DNA from: Caenorhabditis remanei
Taxonomy: Eukaryota; Nematoda; Chromadorea; Rhabditida; Rhabditidae
Assembly (NCBI RefSeq): GCF_010183535.1
Contig: NC_071331.1
Location: forward strand, 4,526,001-4,590,000
Length of the DNA: 64,000 nt
Direction of reading: 5' to 3'
Shown here piece by piece: positions 45,216-55,700 of this stretch. Made by a program: the position numbers and the translations under genes. The notes under the pieces are model-generated. The model did no database searches, was not told where the DNA came from, and worked only from the letters and a program-made list of their open reading frames with translations. Numbering within the stretch: position 1 is the stretch's first letter; each line of letters opens with the position of its first letter.

Positions 45216-45330
45216 TATTTTTCAGATATCCTAACGGAAATGGATGTCGAACAACATATATTATTGATTTTTTTGGAATTAATTTGGTTTTCAAGGATTT
45301 CGTGATGAGGTGAGCACCAGTTTTTTGATA

Positions 45331-45854
45331 TTTTGGGATCTTAGTTGATATTTTTCGAATCTTGATGGGAATACAACAATTAATATACCGTTAAAACTAT
45401 AATAGAAGCGTCCCTTTATTAGAGACGAACCATCAACATGTTAGAATAAATTTCTCTGGTTTTCACATATTCTTTGTCAAAGTTCGTGAAAAAAACTAAT
45501 TCAAAACCCGTTTTTCGTTCAAAGTACTGCAAATTTTGAGGTTTTCGTGTTGTTTTGTCAGAGTTAATGTTAGTTTGGTTGAAAATTGATGACTTAAAAG
45601 TTTGAAAAATAGCTAAATCGAAAATTAACTATTTTCTGAAAATAGCTTGATCGAAATTGTGATTAAGTTGAGTACAGTACACATAGGGAAAGCTTGTCGG
45701 CTCATAACTTGGCTCACAGAAGGCTTCAGCAAAATTTTATTTCACATTCGGAATCTACGAACTCGAAAGTATCTGGAGCCAAATTCTTAAGTCGTTTGAA
45801 TAAAAAGGACTTCCCATTTCTATTTTCCAAATACACTTTCCCTCCACTTTCCAG
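45331..45854. other. No feature supported
   Basis: Low-complexity A/T-rich sequence upstream of the gene remnant. The open frame starting at 45,694 probably includes intron sequence before the acceptor at 45,854. Confidence 0.35.
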
Positions 45855-46535
45855 CCAACAATCACCTCACTGGATCGTTCAAGTCAGCAGGGAGTCATAC
45901 GTCTGGAAGGCAACCCTCCAGTTGTTCGCCTACCTGCGCGACTTGTTCCGTCCAACAACTGTTCATTTCGACCCAGGAGACCTTCGATACGTCCTCAAAA
46001 ATGTCAAAGGAGTGGGGATAGATGCCACCGGTGGACTTGGTTAGTTTTATTACGATTCAAAAATTGGGTAATATACATAGCTATTTAGTGAACAAAGATG
46101 TGAAAAACAAGAAAAGCTCTATAAATATTATATTTTCAGCTCCAAAATTTCTACTGCGTCTATGTGTGCACATGGATCACATGGGATCACATTTGTTTGA
46201 TGAATTGCAGATTCTTGGAGGTCGGCAGCCAAAAAAGGAGCATCTTCCGTGATGAGTTGAAGATTCTTGCCATTTACTGGGTGGCATCTGATGAACTCAT
46301 GTCGTAGAAAGCCTACTTTTTCCACGATATCAAAGATCACGACGATGGACTCGCGTGGGACAAAAAAAAACGCACACAACACATCAGGTACCTTTGTTCA
46401 ATTGCATAACTTTTTGCTTATTTCGAAATATATGACAAGTGATTTTGCAGGTACACCGACCCAAGAACTGGCCGTGATTATAACCTACGGTGGCATTGCG
46501 ACGGTCGTGAAATGGAACGCAAATGGACGCTGAAG
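45855..46535 (+). pseudogene. Remnant of an F-box-associated-type (FBA_2-like) gene
   Basis: Three exon-like blocks have good splice signals: 45,855-46,039, 46,140-46,387 and 46,451 onward. Block 1 reads WIVQVSRESYVW and LRDLFRPTTVHFDPG. Block 2 reads LMNCRFLEVGSQ, FRDELKILAIYWVAS and then a TAG, followed in the same frame by KAYFFHDIKDHDDGLAWDKK. Block 3 reads RYTDPRTGRDYNLR and DGREMERKWTL. The order 'NC.FLEV ... DEL.....W ... DGR..T' resembles the F-box-associated domain of the large nematode F-box families. Block 1 and block 2 are not in the same frame and block 2 has an internal stop, so this copy is broken. The family call is an inference from residue pattern only. Confidence 0.4.
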
Positions 46536-47136
46536 ATATGGATATCACTGGTGCCCTGTTCTATGTTTGGGATGAAAATATATTCTTTTTTTCATTTATT
46601 TTTTTTCTTCTCTGGAAAAATAAACTTTTTGAAAGAAAGATGTTCAAAAAGTTATTGTTTTAATATACATAACGTCTTACAATAGGCGCATAGAATGAAA
46701 GAAATTGGAGCAATATATATGTCGAGCCGGTGCAAAGTGTTGAAGTAAACAACTTCAAGAGGGCAATTAGGGGACACATTCTGACGTTTCGAAAACATAG
46801 TCATAAAACGGCTGCCCGATTTTTGTGAAACTTTGGAATATGCGTCCCACCCATTAATGTCTGTAAGATCAGTGAAAGTTACACTGTACTCCGAGACTGA
46901 AATTGGATGAAAAATTGGGGAATATTTCAGACGGAAAAAAGTGATATTAGTAATTGATGCTACCAGAAATACAATGAAGATTTTATGTTACAGTAGTTGT
47001 TGGTTCCCAACCAGAAGTCTTATTAGTGTGCCTTCTTTCATCTTTTGATGTTTCAAAATTAGTTTCGCGTTTTGCTATTACCCTTGATTTTTTCTTAGCA
47101 CTCACCTGTGTTATATAATCCATTCAAACAGTTTTC
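46536..47136. other. No feature supported
   Basis: A+T-rich; no exon, RNA or repeat recognised. An AATAAA-like string at 46,619 could serve the remnant upstream. Confidence 0.4.
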
Positions 47137-47144
47137 CTTGAAAC

Positions 47145-47335
47145 CAAGGCTGTCGCACGGCCGGCCGTGGCCCTCTTCTTTTAGGGCCGTCGAGGCCGCT
47201 GGTTAACCAAATGGGCTGAATTTTTGTACATCGACTAATCTTTTGGTTCTCTACAAGGCCGCCAGAAGAAGCAAAAATTTTCCATGGCTGGGAACTGAGA
47301 TATAGAATCAGCCCACGGCCTTTTTGACAGCCTTG
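47145..47335. mobile_element. hAT-like MITE, CAAGGCTGTC ends
   Basis: 191 bp, ends CAAGGCTGTC/GACAGCCTTG, perfect 8-bp duplication CTTGAAAC (47,137-47,144 and 47,336-47,343). GC-rich subterminal hairpin (GGCCGGCCGTGGCC) near the left end. Confidence 0.85.
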
Positions 47336-47343
47336 CTTGAAAC

Positions 47344-47830
47344 TATAAAAACACAAGTTTGTTTTGTTAGCACGCAGACTTCAATACTATTTTTATGTAA
47401 GAGAAACCATTAACACTTGCCTGAAACTTTAAAACACATATTATATGGGTTTCGTTTTACCAACAAAAAAGTAATTTTCAGTTTTGTGAGCCACGTTTCC
47501 GATATAAATCAATCGGATTCCAATTGAAGCACGTTTACTTTGATAAGTCTTTTTTGGAACGGTAACTTTTTGATTTTGATTTTCGCACACCATAGTGCTT
47601 CTATATTTTCTGTTCTCAACAAAATCGTCTCGTGAATCATTTGTTGCAATCGAAAACTAGAGCTAATTACACCGCAATTAACATAGTCTGTTTCCATAAG
47701 TTAATATGATTTGACTGAGTTCAACCGGGTGGTTATCATTTGAATTTTGGAGTATTATATTATATTATTTTACCATTTATTTAATTCTAATATTCTGATT
47801 TTCACGCTCTTCTGATCCCCCAGTTTTCAG
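47344..47830. other. No feature supported
   Basis: A+T-rich spacer between the hAT-like MITE and the large palindrome. Only short frames without family features. Confidence 0.4.
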
Positions 47831-49020
47831 TGATATAAGACGGTTGAAATTTCAAATTTTTTTGCTAGCGAATTAGAAAATAGATTTCTGTAAATAATCT
47901 GTACTGAAAGTACAATATTTCCGTGAAGTTGAACGATTATGCAATAAACTGGCAATTACCAGAAAAAGTTGCATGTGAAGCACAGAGTTTTCCCACTTTG
48001 ATCTGCTCACTCTGCTCACGTCATTTTCTGTTCTTTTTTCATAGTTTGTTCAAAAGTACAGAATCGGTATCAATACCGATTCTGTACCAAGAAATTTCTC
48101 CAGATTCGGTATGCATAACGATTCTGTACTCTGCATAAAAGGTCACGTGAAAAAAAGATTTCTCCAAGTTTGCTCAAAAGTACAGAATCGGTATCGATAC
48201 CGATTCTGTACCAAACAACAATTCTGTATAAAAGTTCACGTGAAATATTGAAAATCCACAGTTTCAATGTGTCAAATTTTATTTATGATATTTTCGTTTA
48301 CGTGGATTCAAATCAGATGTTCATTCAAAATGACAAAAATGACAATTTTCGATGAATAATTACCTAGATATTGTTATTCGATTTTGATCAACTTCACATT
48401 TTCTTACTTTAAAAGGAAACACTTTAAAACCTTTTTTGCAATGTTCATTAACACAAACGTTTTTTTTGTGTTGTTGAATAAGAAAATGGGAAGTTGATCA
48501 AAATCGAATAACAAAATCTAGGTAATTATTCATCGAAAATTGTCATTTTTGTCATTTTGAATGAACATCAGATTTGAATCCACGTAAACGAAAATATCAT
48601 AAATAAAATTTGACACATTGAAACTGTGGAGTTTCAATATTTCACGTGACCTTTTACAGAATTGTTGTTTGGTACAGAATCGGTATCGATACCGATTCTG
48701 TACTTTTGAATATACTTGGAGAAATCTTTTTTTCACGTGACCTTTTATGTAGAGTACAGAATCGGTATGCATACCGAATCTGGAGGAATTTCTTGGTACA
48801 GAATCGATTCTGTACTTTTGAACAAACTATGAAAAAAGAACAGAAAATGACGTGAACAGATCGTAGTGAAGAAAGTTTGTTCTACATCATGATTTTTCAC
48901 ACATTTTTGAACAAAGTCTAAAACTAAAAAATAAATATGTACTAGTACAAAATTTCTCAATTTTCAAGAAAATAAGTTCGTGAGCAAGAAATTTTGAAAT
49001 TTCGACCGTCTTATATATCA
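47831..49020. repeat. 1.2-kb imperfect palindrome with nested small palindromes
   Basis: The left arm (47,831-48,407) and right arm (48,477-49,020) are inverted copies; the outer ends read TATAAGACGGT and its inverse, the centre is about 70 bp. Within the arms ACAGAATCGGTATC-GATACCGATTCTGT occurs at about 48,058, 48,181 and 48,673, with shorter relatives near 48,108, 48,755 and 48,798. Each lies near CACGTGA or TTCACGTG. The 13.8-15.0-kb snapback has the same pairing of ACGTGAAC with CAGAATCGGC...GCCGATTCTG, so the two may belong to one foldback family. The arms are less identical than in that element. Confidence 0.75.
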
Positions 49021-49234
49021 AACAACTGTTACACCTTTTCTTGTAGCAATGAGTTTGGAACACAGTGGTCTGACTTGAAAAAAACTTGTTTCATATAACA
49101 TTTTTTATGTCCAGTTAAGGGAAACGATTATTAACATTTAATTTTCCGTAATGGATTTTTAGCCAGAAAAGAGCAGAGCTACAGTATACACCTATTAGCT
49201 TTCATATATTTTCATAAGTCTTCTTGTATTTTTT

Positions 49235-49303
49235 CTGTTTCAGATTTATAGTTTCTTCTCCAGTTTTTGGTTCAGAAGTTATTTATTGGATGTAAATGGA
49301 AGT
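49235..49303 (+). ncRNA. Predicted 21U-RNA (piRNA) locus
   Basis: Exact core at 49235-49242; TATT initiator, 5' U at 49283 (41 nt). Confidence 0.55.
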
Positions 49304-49325
49304 GAATTTCCGCAAAAACACCTGA

Positions 49326-49394
49326 CTGTTTCAAGTCGTCAATGAGACATCAAACTCGGTATTATCAGAATAGTGGTTAGAAAATAAAAAAATA
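49326..49394 (+). ncRNA. Predicted 21U-RNA (piRNA) locus
   Basis: Exact core at 49326-49333; TAGT initiator, 5' U at 49374 (41 nt). Confidence 0.55.
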
Positions 49395-49544
49395 GAAAAC
49401 GTTTCACTATTTCACCGACTTCACATAATCAGTGACCACAATAGACATATGATATATTTACTGCATGGACACATCTCTTAATAACTTTCTTTGAAATCAC
49501 CGCTTATCTGAGATGAATAGGTTCCCTGAAGATTTACTGATGAT

Positions 49545-49611
49545 CTGTTTCAGTTCGGGCACTTTATGTAACATTTCGGATGAACGTTGCTCTGGTTCGC
49601 CCATACGCTGC
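49545..49611 (+). ncRNA. Predicted 21U-RNA (piRNA) locus
   Basis: Exact core at 49545-49552; TGCT initiator, 5' U at 49591 (39 nt). Confidence 0.6.
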
Positions 49612-49704
49612 TTGTCAATTTCTGTTACAGTCACTTATGATTTCAACTTCCCGGTTTTTTAATAACTTCATTGTTCGAATGAGACATATTTTAAACATAT
49701 TTTC

Positions 49705-49766
49705 CAGACTTGCAACGGACCGGGCCGGGCCGGGCCGGCGGGCCGGCCCGGAATCTTGCAAGTCTG
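49705..49766. mobile_element. 62-bp hAT-like mini-MITE
   Basis: Ends CAGACTTGCAA/TTGCAAGTCTG, perfect 8-bp duplication ATATTTTC (49,697-49,704 and 49,767-49,774). The 40-bp interior is entirely GGCC/GGGCC blocks. It is essentially two terminal repeats joined back to back. Confidence 0.85.
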
Positions 49767-50215
49767 ATATTTTCCGTTGTCTTCCAGATTCGGTGACATC
49801 TCTTAATTCCCGCTGATCTTTTTTTTTCAGGAACTGTATTTTTTTTGTATTTTTAAAAAATGTATTTCTGTATTTTTTTTCAATGTATTTCCTAATTGTA
49901 AAATTTTTCAATTTCATCAATTTTCTAAATTAAATTATAATTGTACGTTTTATCGGCATAAGGATAAATGATATAGTTTTCTGGTACTTTTCTTTTTCTA
50001 ATAATGAAATCCATTCTCAACGATGATCAGTTTTTGCCGAAACAGAAGTTTTATTTTGTCGCGCGAACGGATCAAAAATTGATCAAAAATTTCCACGTTT
50101 TCTTTTGTCTTCTACTGAAACTTCAGAAATCTTTTGAAATACAGTACTTCTCAGAAATGGTTTTTGCCGTTCTCATTCTCTACTCTGGCATTAAAAACAA
50201 ATAATGTTATTATGT

Positions 50216-50280
50216 CTGTTTCACTGTTTTTTAAAATCCAAACAGGATAATACCAGTAATTTTATTAAAACATCCGTCGT
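50216..50280 (+). ncRNA. Predicted 21U-RNA (piRNA) locus
   Basis: Exact core at 50216-50223; TAAT initiator, 5' U at 50260 (37 nt). Confidence 0.55.
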
Positions 50281-50560
50281 TTCAAATATGCATCTTCCTC
50301 CCAGACGCCCTCTTACTTAGTTTTTGTGTTATCTACTGCCGACATCATTATCATCTCCAAAAATTACTGTATCTAATAAGACAATCTTGAAATGGAATTT
50401 TTTGTAAATATACAAAAAAATCTAAAACAATTTTTAGGTTTCAAAGTTCCTAGATTTCGTTGCTTAGAATATTTGAATATTCTACATCGAGTACCCCCAG
50501 TATTATCCCAGTTCCTATTTTTTAATGCTCAAACTGTTAGTCCTGTAGTTTAAAACTTAT

Positions 50561-50628
50561 CTGTTTCAATCTGAGCAATTCCTAACACGTTGGATTCCTC
50601 AAGTCAGTAAGTCTATGTGCATACTGTA
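50561..50628 (+). ncRNA. Predicted 21U-RNA (piRNA) locus
   Basis: Exact core at 50561-50568; CAGT initiator, 5' U at 50608 (40 nt). Confidence 0.6.
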
Positions 50629-50741
50629 TTAGACCATTTCTATAGTTAGTTTCCACCCGATGTCTCCATAATCCGTATCGCCTTTTTTCAATACAACTGA
50701 CAGATAGTATGCATACTCCAAGTATGTCTTCCATTATAGTT

Positions 50742-50809
50742 CTGTTTCAGTGACATAATTATTGCAACTTTCAATAACTTTCCTTTAGTAGTGTTCTGCG
50801 ACTTTGTGA
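50742..50809 (+). ncRNA. Predicted 21U-RNA (piRNA) locus
   Basis: Exact core at 50742-50749; TAGT initiator, 5' U at 50789 (40 nt). Confidence 0.6.
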
Positions 50810-51306
50810 AAATTATTGATAGCACGAATCAACTCTCAATGTGAGGGCAGAAAGTTATTGAAGAACCACAAAAATGAAACAAAGATTCAGTAGAAAAGTG
50901 AATCGTCATCAAAATATAGAATTGGTTGTCTTCAAGCTTTATGAATGTTCTGAAACATGAAAACTATATTTCTGAAACTGAAAAAAAAAAGTGATACCAA
51001 AAATGATCTAGAAACAAAAATACACTTTTCATAAGAGGAAATGAACATCATGAAGAATAAATGTATTTTTGAGATAATGAATCTTTCATCGAGTATCAGA
51101 GATTCGCCTAAGCCAATATACGGAAATTCGTGTGTCAGAATCTTAAATTCAGAAAAAACTTGCCATTCTATCACAAACCAGTACTTTTCAGATGTTTCTG
51201 GTATATTTCCTCTGAAAGTTATCTATAAAAGCTTCCGAATATAAGTTTTTATTGATATTTGATATTAGAACTTTTTCTTGACATACATCTGACATCGAGA
51301 CACATA

Positions 51307-52089
51307 TGTTGTCAGTTTAACGCCTCTGGATAAAACTGCCAACTTTACGGCTCGATAATTCCGGGTCACATTGATTTTCCCCGCAAAATCCCCCGAAATT
51401 ATGACCCGAACTCTCACACAGTTATTCCTCTTTATTTATGAATTGCCTTTTCCCGATTTATTCCATCAAAATCGGTCAATTCTACCAAATTCTACTAGTT
51501 TATTGCCGCGCCTCATTATTTAAACGGCGCGCGCTTTTGTCTACAGTATCCCGTTCGTCGCGGGAGTTAGATGTGCAGGCGGCGCACAGCCTTTTTAGGC
51601 CAACGCCCGCAGCCATGGCACTCTTCTCTCCACCGCACTCCTACTACTTTTTACGCCACGTTGCGGTCCGTTGGTGACGGATTTTCCCCTATTTTTTCCC
51701 TTTATTTTATTCCCCTTTATCTGTTCTCCTTCCCCTTGTTTTTCCCCTCTACACCATCTACAAAACCTCTACTAAACTCTACGAAACTCTACGTAACAGG
51801 TTTTACCTGACAGGAAGGAGAACCGAAAGGTTTCCTCGCACCCCACTAGGGAGCGAGGTTTTACTCCTACGCTTTTTGCTCCACAACTCCTGTCAACGGA
51901 TTTTTCCCTTTCTCTTGTCCCTATCTTTCTCTTAATAAACGGGTCACTGAGAAATTGTGTACTGTTTTGCCGTCTGCACAGCTCATCCGAAGGTTCTGCG
52001 GAACTGGGTCTCATACGGCGCATACAGGGGGTCTCCCTGGGTTATGACTGTGTCCTGGTCTTCGGCTGGACCTACAGGCATTGTCAACA
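51307..52089 (+). repeat. 5' LTR
   Basis: Five-base TGTTG/CAACA terminal repeat. Open frames of 79-83 aa inside are duplicated exactly in the other LTR and have no coding features. An AATAAA-type signal (TTAATAAACGGG) occurs at about 51,932. One GCACCCCAC copy lies at 51,838. Confidence 0.92.
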
Positions 52090-52107
52090 TGGTGCATCGA
52101 CGGACGG
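52090..52107 (+). other. Primer-binding site
   Basis: TGGTGCATCGACGGACGG starts directly after the LTR; TGG is the complement of a tRNA CCA end. I could not assign the tRNA. Confidence 0.6.
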
Positions 52108-52730
52108 TCTGTTCAAGGTAGTAGAACTTCGAGTTCTCCCCTCTACAAGTTACAATTCGAACCCAAGTCGAACCCGCTAGCCTTCCTGGCGTCTGAGCAA
52201 CCCACTTCCACGAACTCGACGAAAAACGACAAAATTCTACGATTTCCACGACAATATACTCGATCGACAACATCTGGCAGCCCACAGAGGCGATATTCTA
52301 CAAATTATTCGCGAAAATCGCATAATCGGCGAAGAAATCTACAAAAAATCGATAAATCTGCCATAAATATCGATAATTCTACATAAATCAGCTTCAAATC
52401 GTGATAAAATAATTTACTACACACGAAAAGCTTTGATTCTTTCTTAAATTCTACATTTATAGCCAGAAAATGCCATATTCCATCGAGAAAATTCAAAAAA
52501 TCGATATAAATCGTCCTCGCGGCGAAATCAGTACCAAATCCGGTCGAATTCTACAAAAAATTCTGAAAAAATCTGAAAATCAGGTGTTTTCGGGCTTCTT
52601 CGGCCTTCGGTTGTCATTTTTTTCGAAAAAATTCGGTCTATTTTACCCGAAAATCGATGTTAAAACATCGAAATTATTTGAATTCAATTCAAATTATTTT
52701 CGGAGGTATACGGTCGACAATGCGCGAGTC

Positions 52731-52759
52731 ATTGTACGCAAACACCGATTGCGTACAAT
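52731..52759 (+). other. Perfect 10-bp stem hairpin in the leader
   Basis: ATTGTACGCA and TGCGTACAAT around a 9-nt loop, with further partial pairing outside (GCGCGAGT/GCGCACTCG). Could be an RNA packaging or dimerisation structure; function unknown. Confidence 0.6.
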
Positions 52760-55700
52760 GCGCACTCGGTCGCATACAGTACTCAATACGATAAGTGGGC
52801 GCCGACGCTCAAAAATGAGCGTGTGGCGCGCGAGGTGTATGCCATACACTCCGCACACACACTTGCTCACTCTAAAAATTTTCCGATTTTTTACCGAAAA
52901 AATTCCCGTTTTTATCGATTTTTCTCCCCTTTTCCCCACAAATTCGATGAAAATCGAATAAAATGTTGCATCCCATATCGAAAAGGTAAGATTGAGTTTA
53001 AAAGTACTCGAAAATCCACGAAAATCGCATAAAAATGCGTATTCTACATGAAAAATCGACAATCCGAAGCCGCAGCCCACCGATCGACAGAAAATTCTAC
53101 GAAAAAGTCGCCAAATAGGCGCAATCTACACGATTCCAGTCATTTACACAGCCAGGAGGCTAAAAAAGTCTACGTAGCCCACAAAAATGCCGAACATCGG
53201 CTAAAAATCGCCAAAATTGGGGAAAATTCGCGTATTCCAGCGAAAACGTCTACAAATCGGAGTGGTAACCCACCCGTCTACTATAAAAATCCACTGAACC
53301 TGCCGTTTTCTAAAATTTCTACGAAAATACGAGTAATTCGTTGAAAAATTATCAAGTATTGGCATTTTTCGTAAAAATCGTATCGGAAACTGAAGAATCA
53401 GTTACGATTGGCACCCACAAGTCTCCAAAAGCGAACGCGTGGCCGGAAAATCTTCCGAAAAGCTGAGGAGCGCCCCACTAAGAGCAGAATGACCGAAAAT
53501 TCGCCGAAAACGGCCAGAATTTTATAAATTCTGATGTTTCTTGAGCTAAAAAGCCAAGAATTCGTAAATTCTTGATCAAAGAATATCTAGAATAGTAAAT
53601 TATCGACTTACTAGGCGAATTGCTGCCCAAATTTTGAAGAATCATGGAATTCCCACAGAAATTTATATTTTCGAAAAAAAAAAATTCGAAAATCAATAAA
53701 ATCTGAAAATCGAGTCAAATCGATTCAAATCTGATTCCAATTCATTCAATAATGAATACAATCGGAGCAACCCACCCTTTCGAGGGAAATTATGCCCGAA
53801 TTGTGACAAAAATCAGAAAATTTCCGTGGGAACGTGATTTCGAAAAATTTCGAAAATCCAGAAAAATCCAAATCGATGAAAAATCGATTCGATAATGATT
53901 CTAATTCATAATTACAATGAATTCAATTGGAGCAACCCACTTTTAGAGGGGAACCTATGCCCGATTTTTACTAGAATCTGAAAATTTCCATTGGAAATTT
54001 ATTTCGAAAATTTTCGAAAGTCTATTAAAAATATTTTCGAATGTTTTTGAGACTCGAATGATTCTAATTCATTGATAAAATAATTATACAAAGCAATTCG
54101 TCCTATTTTGGCAAAGATTCTGATCGATTCTCTGACAGATGTACCAAATTTCACTGAGAAATCAGTGGGAAATTTCGAAAAATCAATAAAAATCTTCGGC
54201 TCGGGTAATCCCGAAGCTCCAAAAGCCTATCAATCACCGCAAAAGTGAATATCAAGGCCGGCTTAGCAAAGGTTAGTAAGATTTGCAGCCCACATATCAG
54301 AAATTCAGAAGAATTTGGCTGAAAATAATGGAAAATTTCCAAAAAATCGATAAAAGTCGATTTGCACATTCTCATAGCACCCCTCAAACATTAAGCATAG
54401 CTGAAAAGGCATGCCAAAAAGCATTTTTGCTAGGGGAGGTGCTGCCCAAATTTTCATTTTTTCAAAAAACTTAATTTTTTTCCCAAACTGGAAAAAAAAA
54501 TAGTGATTGGCTGAAAATTTGGTTGAGAATACTGGAAATTGTCCAAAAAATCGATGATATCCGATTTTAAATATTTTCATAGCACCCCACACACACCATT
54601 CATAGCCAAAAAAGGCTTGACAAAAAAGCATTTTTGCTAGGGGGAGTGCTGCCCAAATTTTCAATTTTTCTGAAAAGATAGAAAAATTTCCAATCTGAAA
54701 ACTCGGATGAAATTTTTTTTGGAGCTTTTCATCTACATCATACTTTCCCACTTAAGGAAGTGGGTGAGCCTTCGGGAGACACCTCGCAGCCCACTTTTAT
54801 CTGAACTTTCGATATTTTTCAGTGCATTCGAACAAGATTCTGATTCGGCTCGAATGACTTAACACTGATTCTTCATGAATCTCATAGTGAAATCAGTCCA
54901 CAAGACCTCATATTGCTGAAGAATCTGGTCAGTATCCCACAAAGATCGATTTCGATTATTTTCGAAAACACCAAAAATCGATAAACATTAACAATGAATA
55001 TCCGATAACGTCTGCTTTTCTAGTTGATTCTAAAAAGAATTTCCAACATCTACCAGACTACAATGGCAATAGAAATCCGAAAACTTTCACATCTGAAAGC
55101 ACGAAAAAGTACGAATCAGGCTAACACTGACCCCCTTTCATACATTCTTTCTCGCTTCTGACACTGATAATCTGTACTCATCTTTCTCTCGCTCTCTTGA
55201 CCGAACTCGTCTCTCTCTAACAGTTCTACAACACATCTGTTTTTATTTCAGAATGTCATCCCCACATACAATGATCGAGCAACCCACCATAAATTGCCGA
55301 GCCAAACAGAGGGACAAATAGTCAGATGATGCATCCCACATCGGAGCACCGAGTCACTGAAGAAGAGAGATTAAAGAGAAGAAGAAAGAAGAAGCCCACA
55401 AGAATACCAGTGAGTACAGTTAACAATTGACTAGTTAACGGAATTAACATGATGCTTCTTATAGAGAAAGACTGGAATCTCCAAGGAACCCACCCAAGAG
55501 AAGATGTCTTGTGCGCCCACCCACCGATTCCGGACGAAGTTCGTTGACATTAAGCACGAGTGGACGTCATCCACCACTCATAAAGCATACACATTGGCAG
55601 CCCACAAGGCTGTCCAACTTGTTAATTCCTTGTTGAATCTGTTATATTGTTGACATTGTATCTCTGGCAACCCACGTTAATAAACGGTTGTGTAACTAAA

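Larger units (their letters stand above)
43345..45330. repeat. Segmental duplication C, right copy (three insertions)
   Basis: Partner of 39,345-40,520. It is longer because of elements at 43,386-43,590, 44,065-44,194 and 44,844-45,215. At its end both copies carry TTTTCAG, a short block with GGATGTCGAAC, and GATGAG followed by GTGAGC, which looks like a relic exon. In this copy one frame is open across it (YPNGNGCRTTYIIDFFGI); in the other copy it is broken. Confidence 0.7.
49021..51306. other. piRNA cluster segment, plus-strand run
   Basis: Six exact plus-strand cores in 1.5 kb (49235 to 50742). No exon. The right part to 51,306 is plain flank of the retrotransposon and ends with its target site ACATA. 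Confidence 0.55.

Noticed and set aside
3801..50749. CTGTTTCAG strings as splice acceptors of unseen genes
   Set aside because: Only some plus-strand cores are followed by G, none opens a plausible exon, and the initiator phasing fits 21U-RNA promoters better. I cannot exclude single cases (1790, 3801).
51438..52023. Open frames of 79-83 aa in the LTRs
   Set aside because: They lie wholly within LTR sequence, are duplicated with it and show no coding features.
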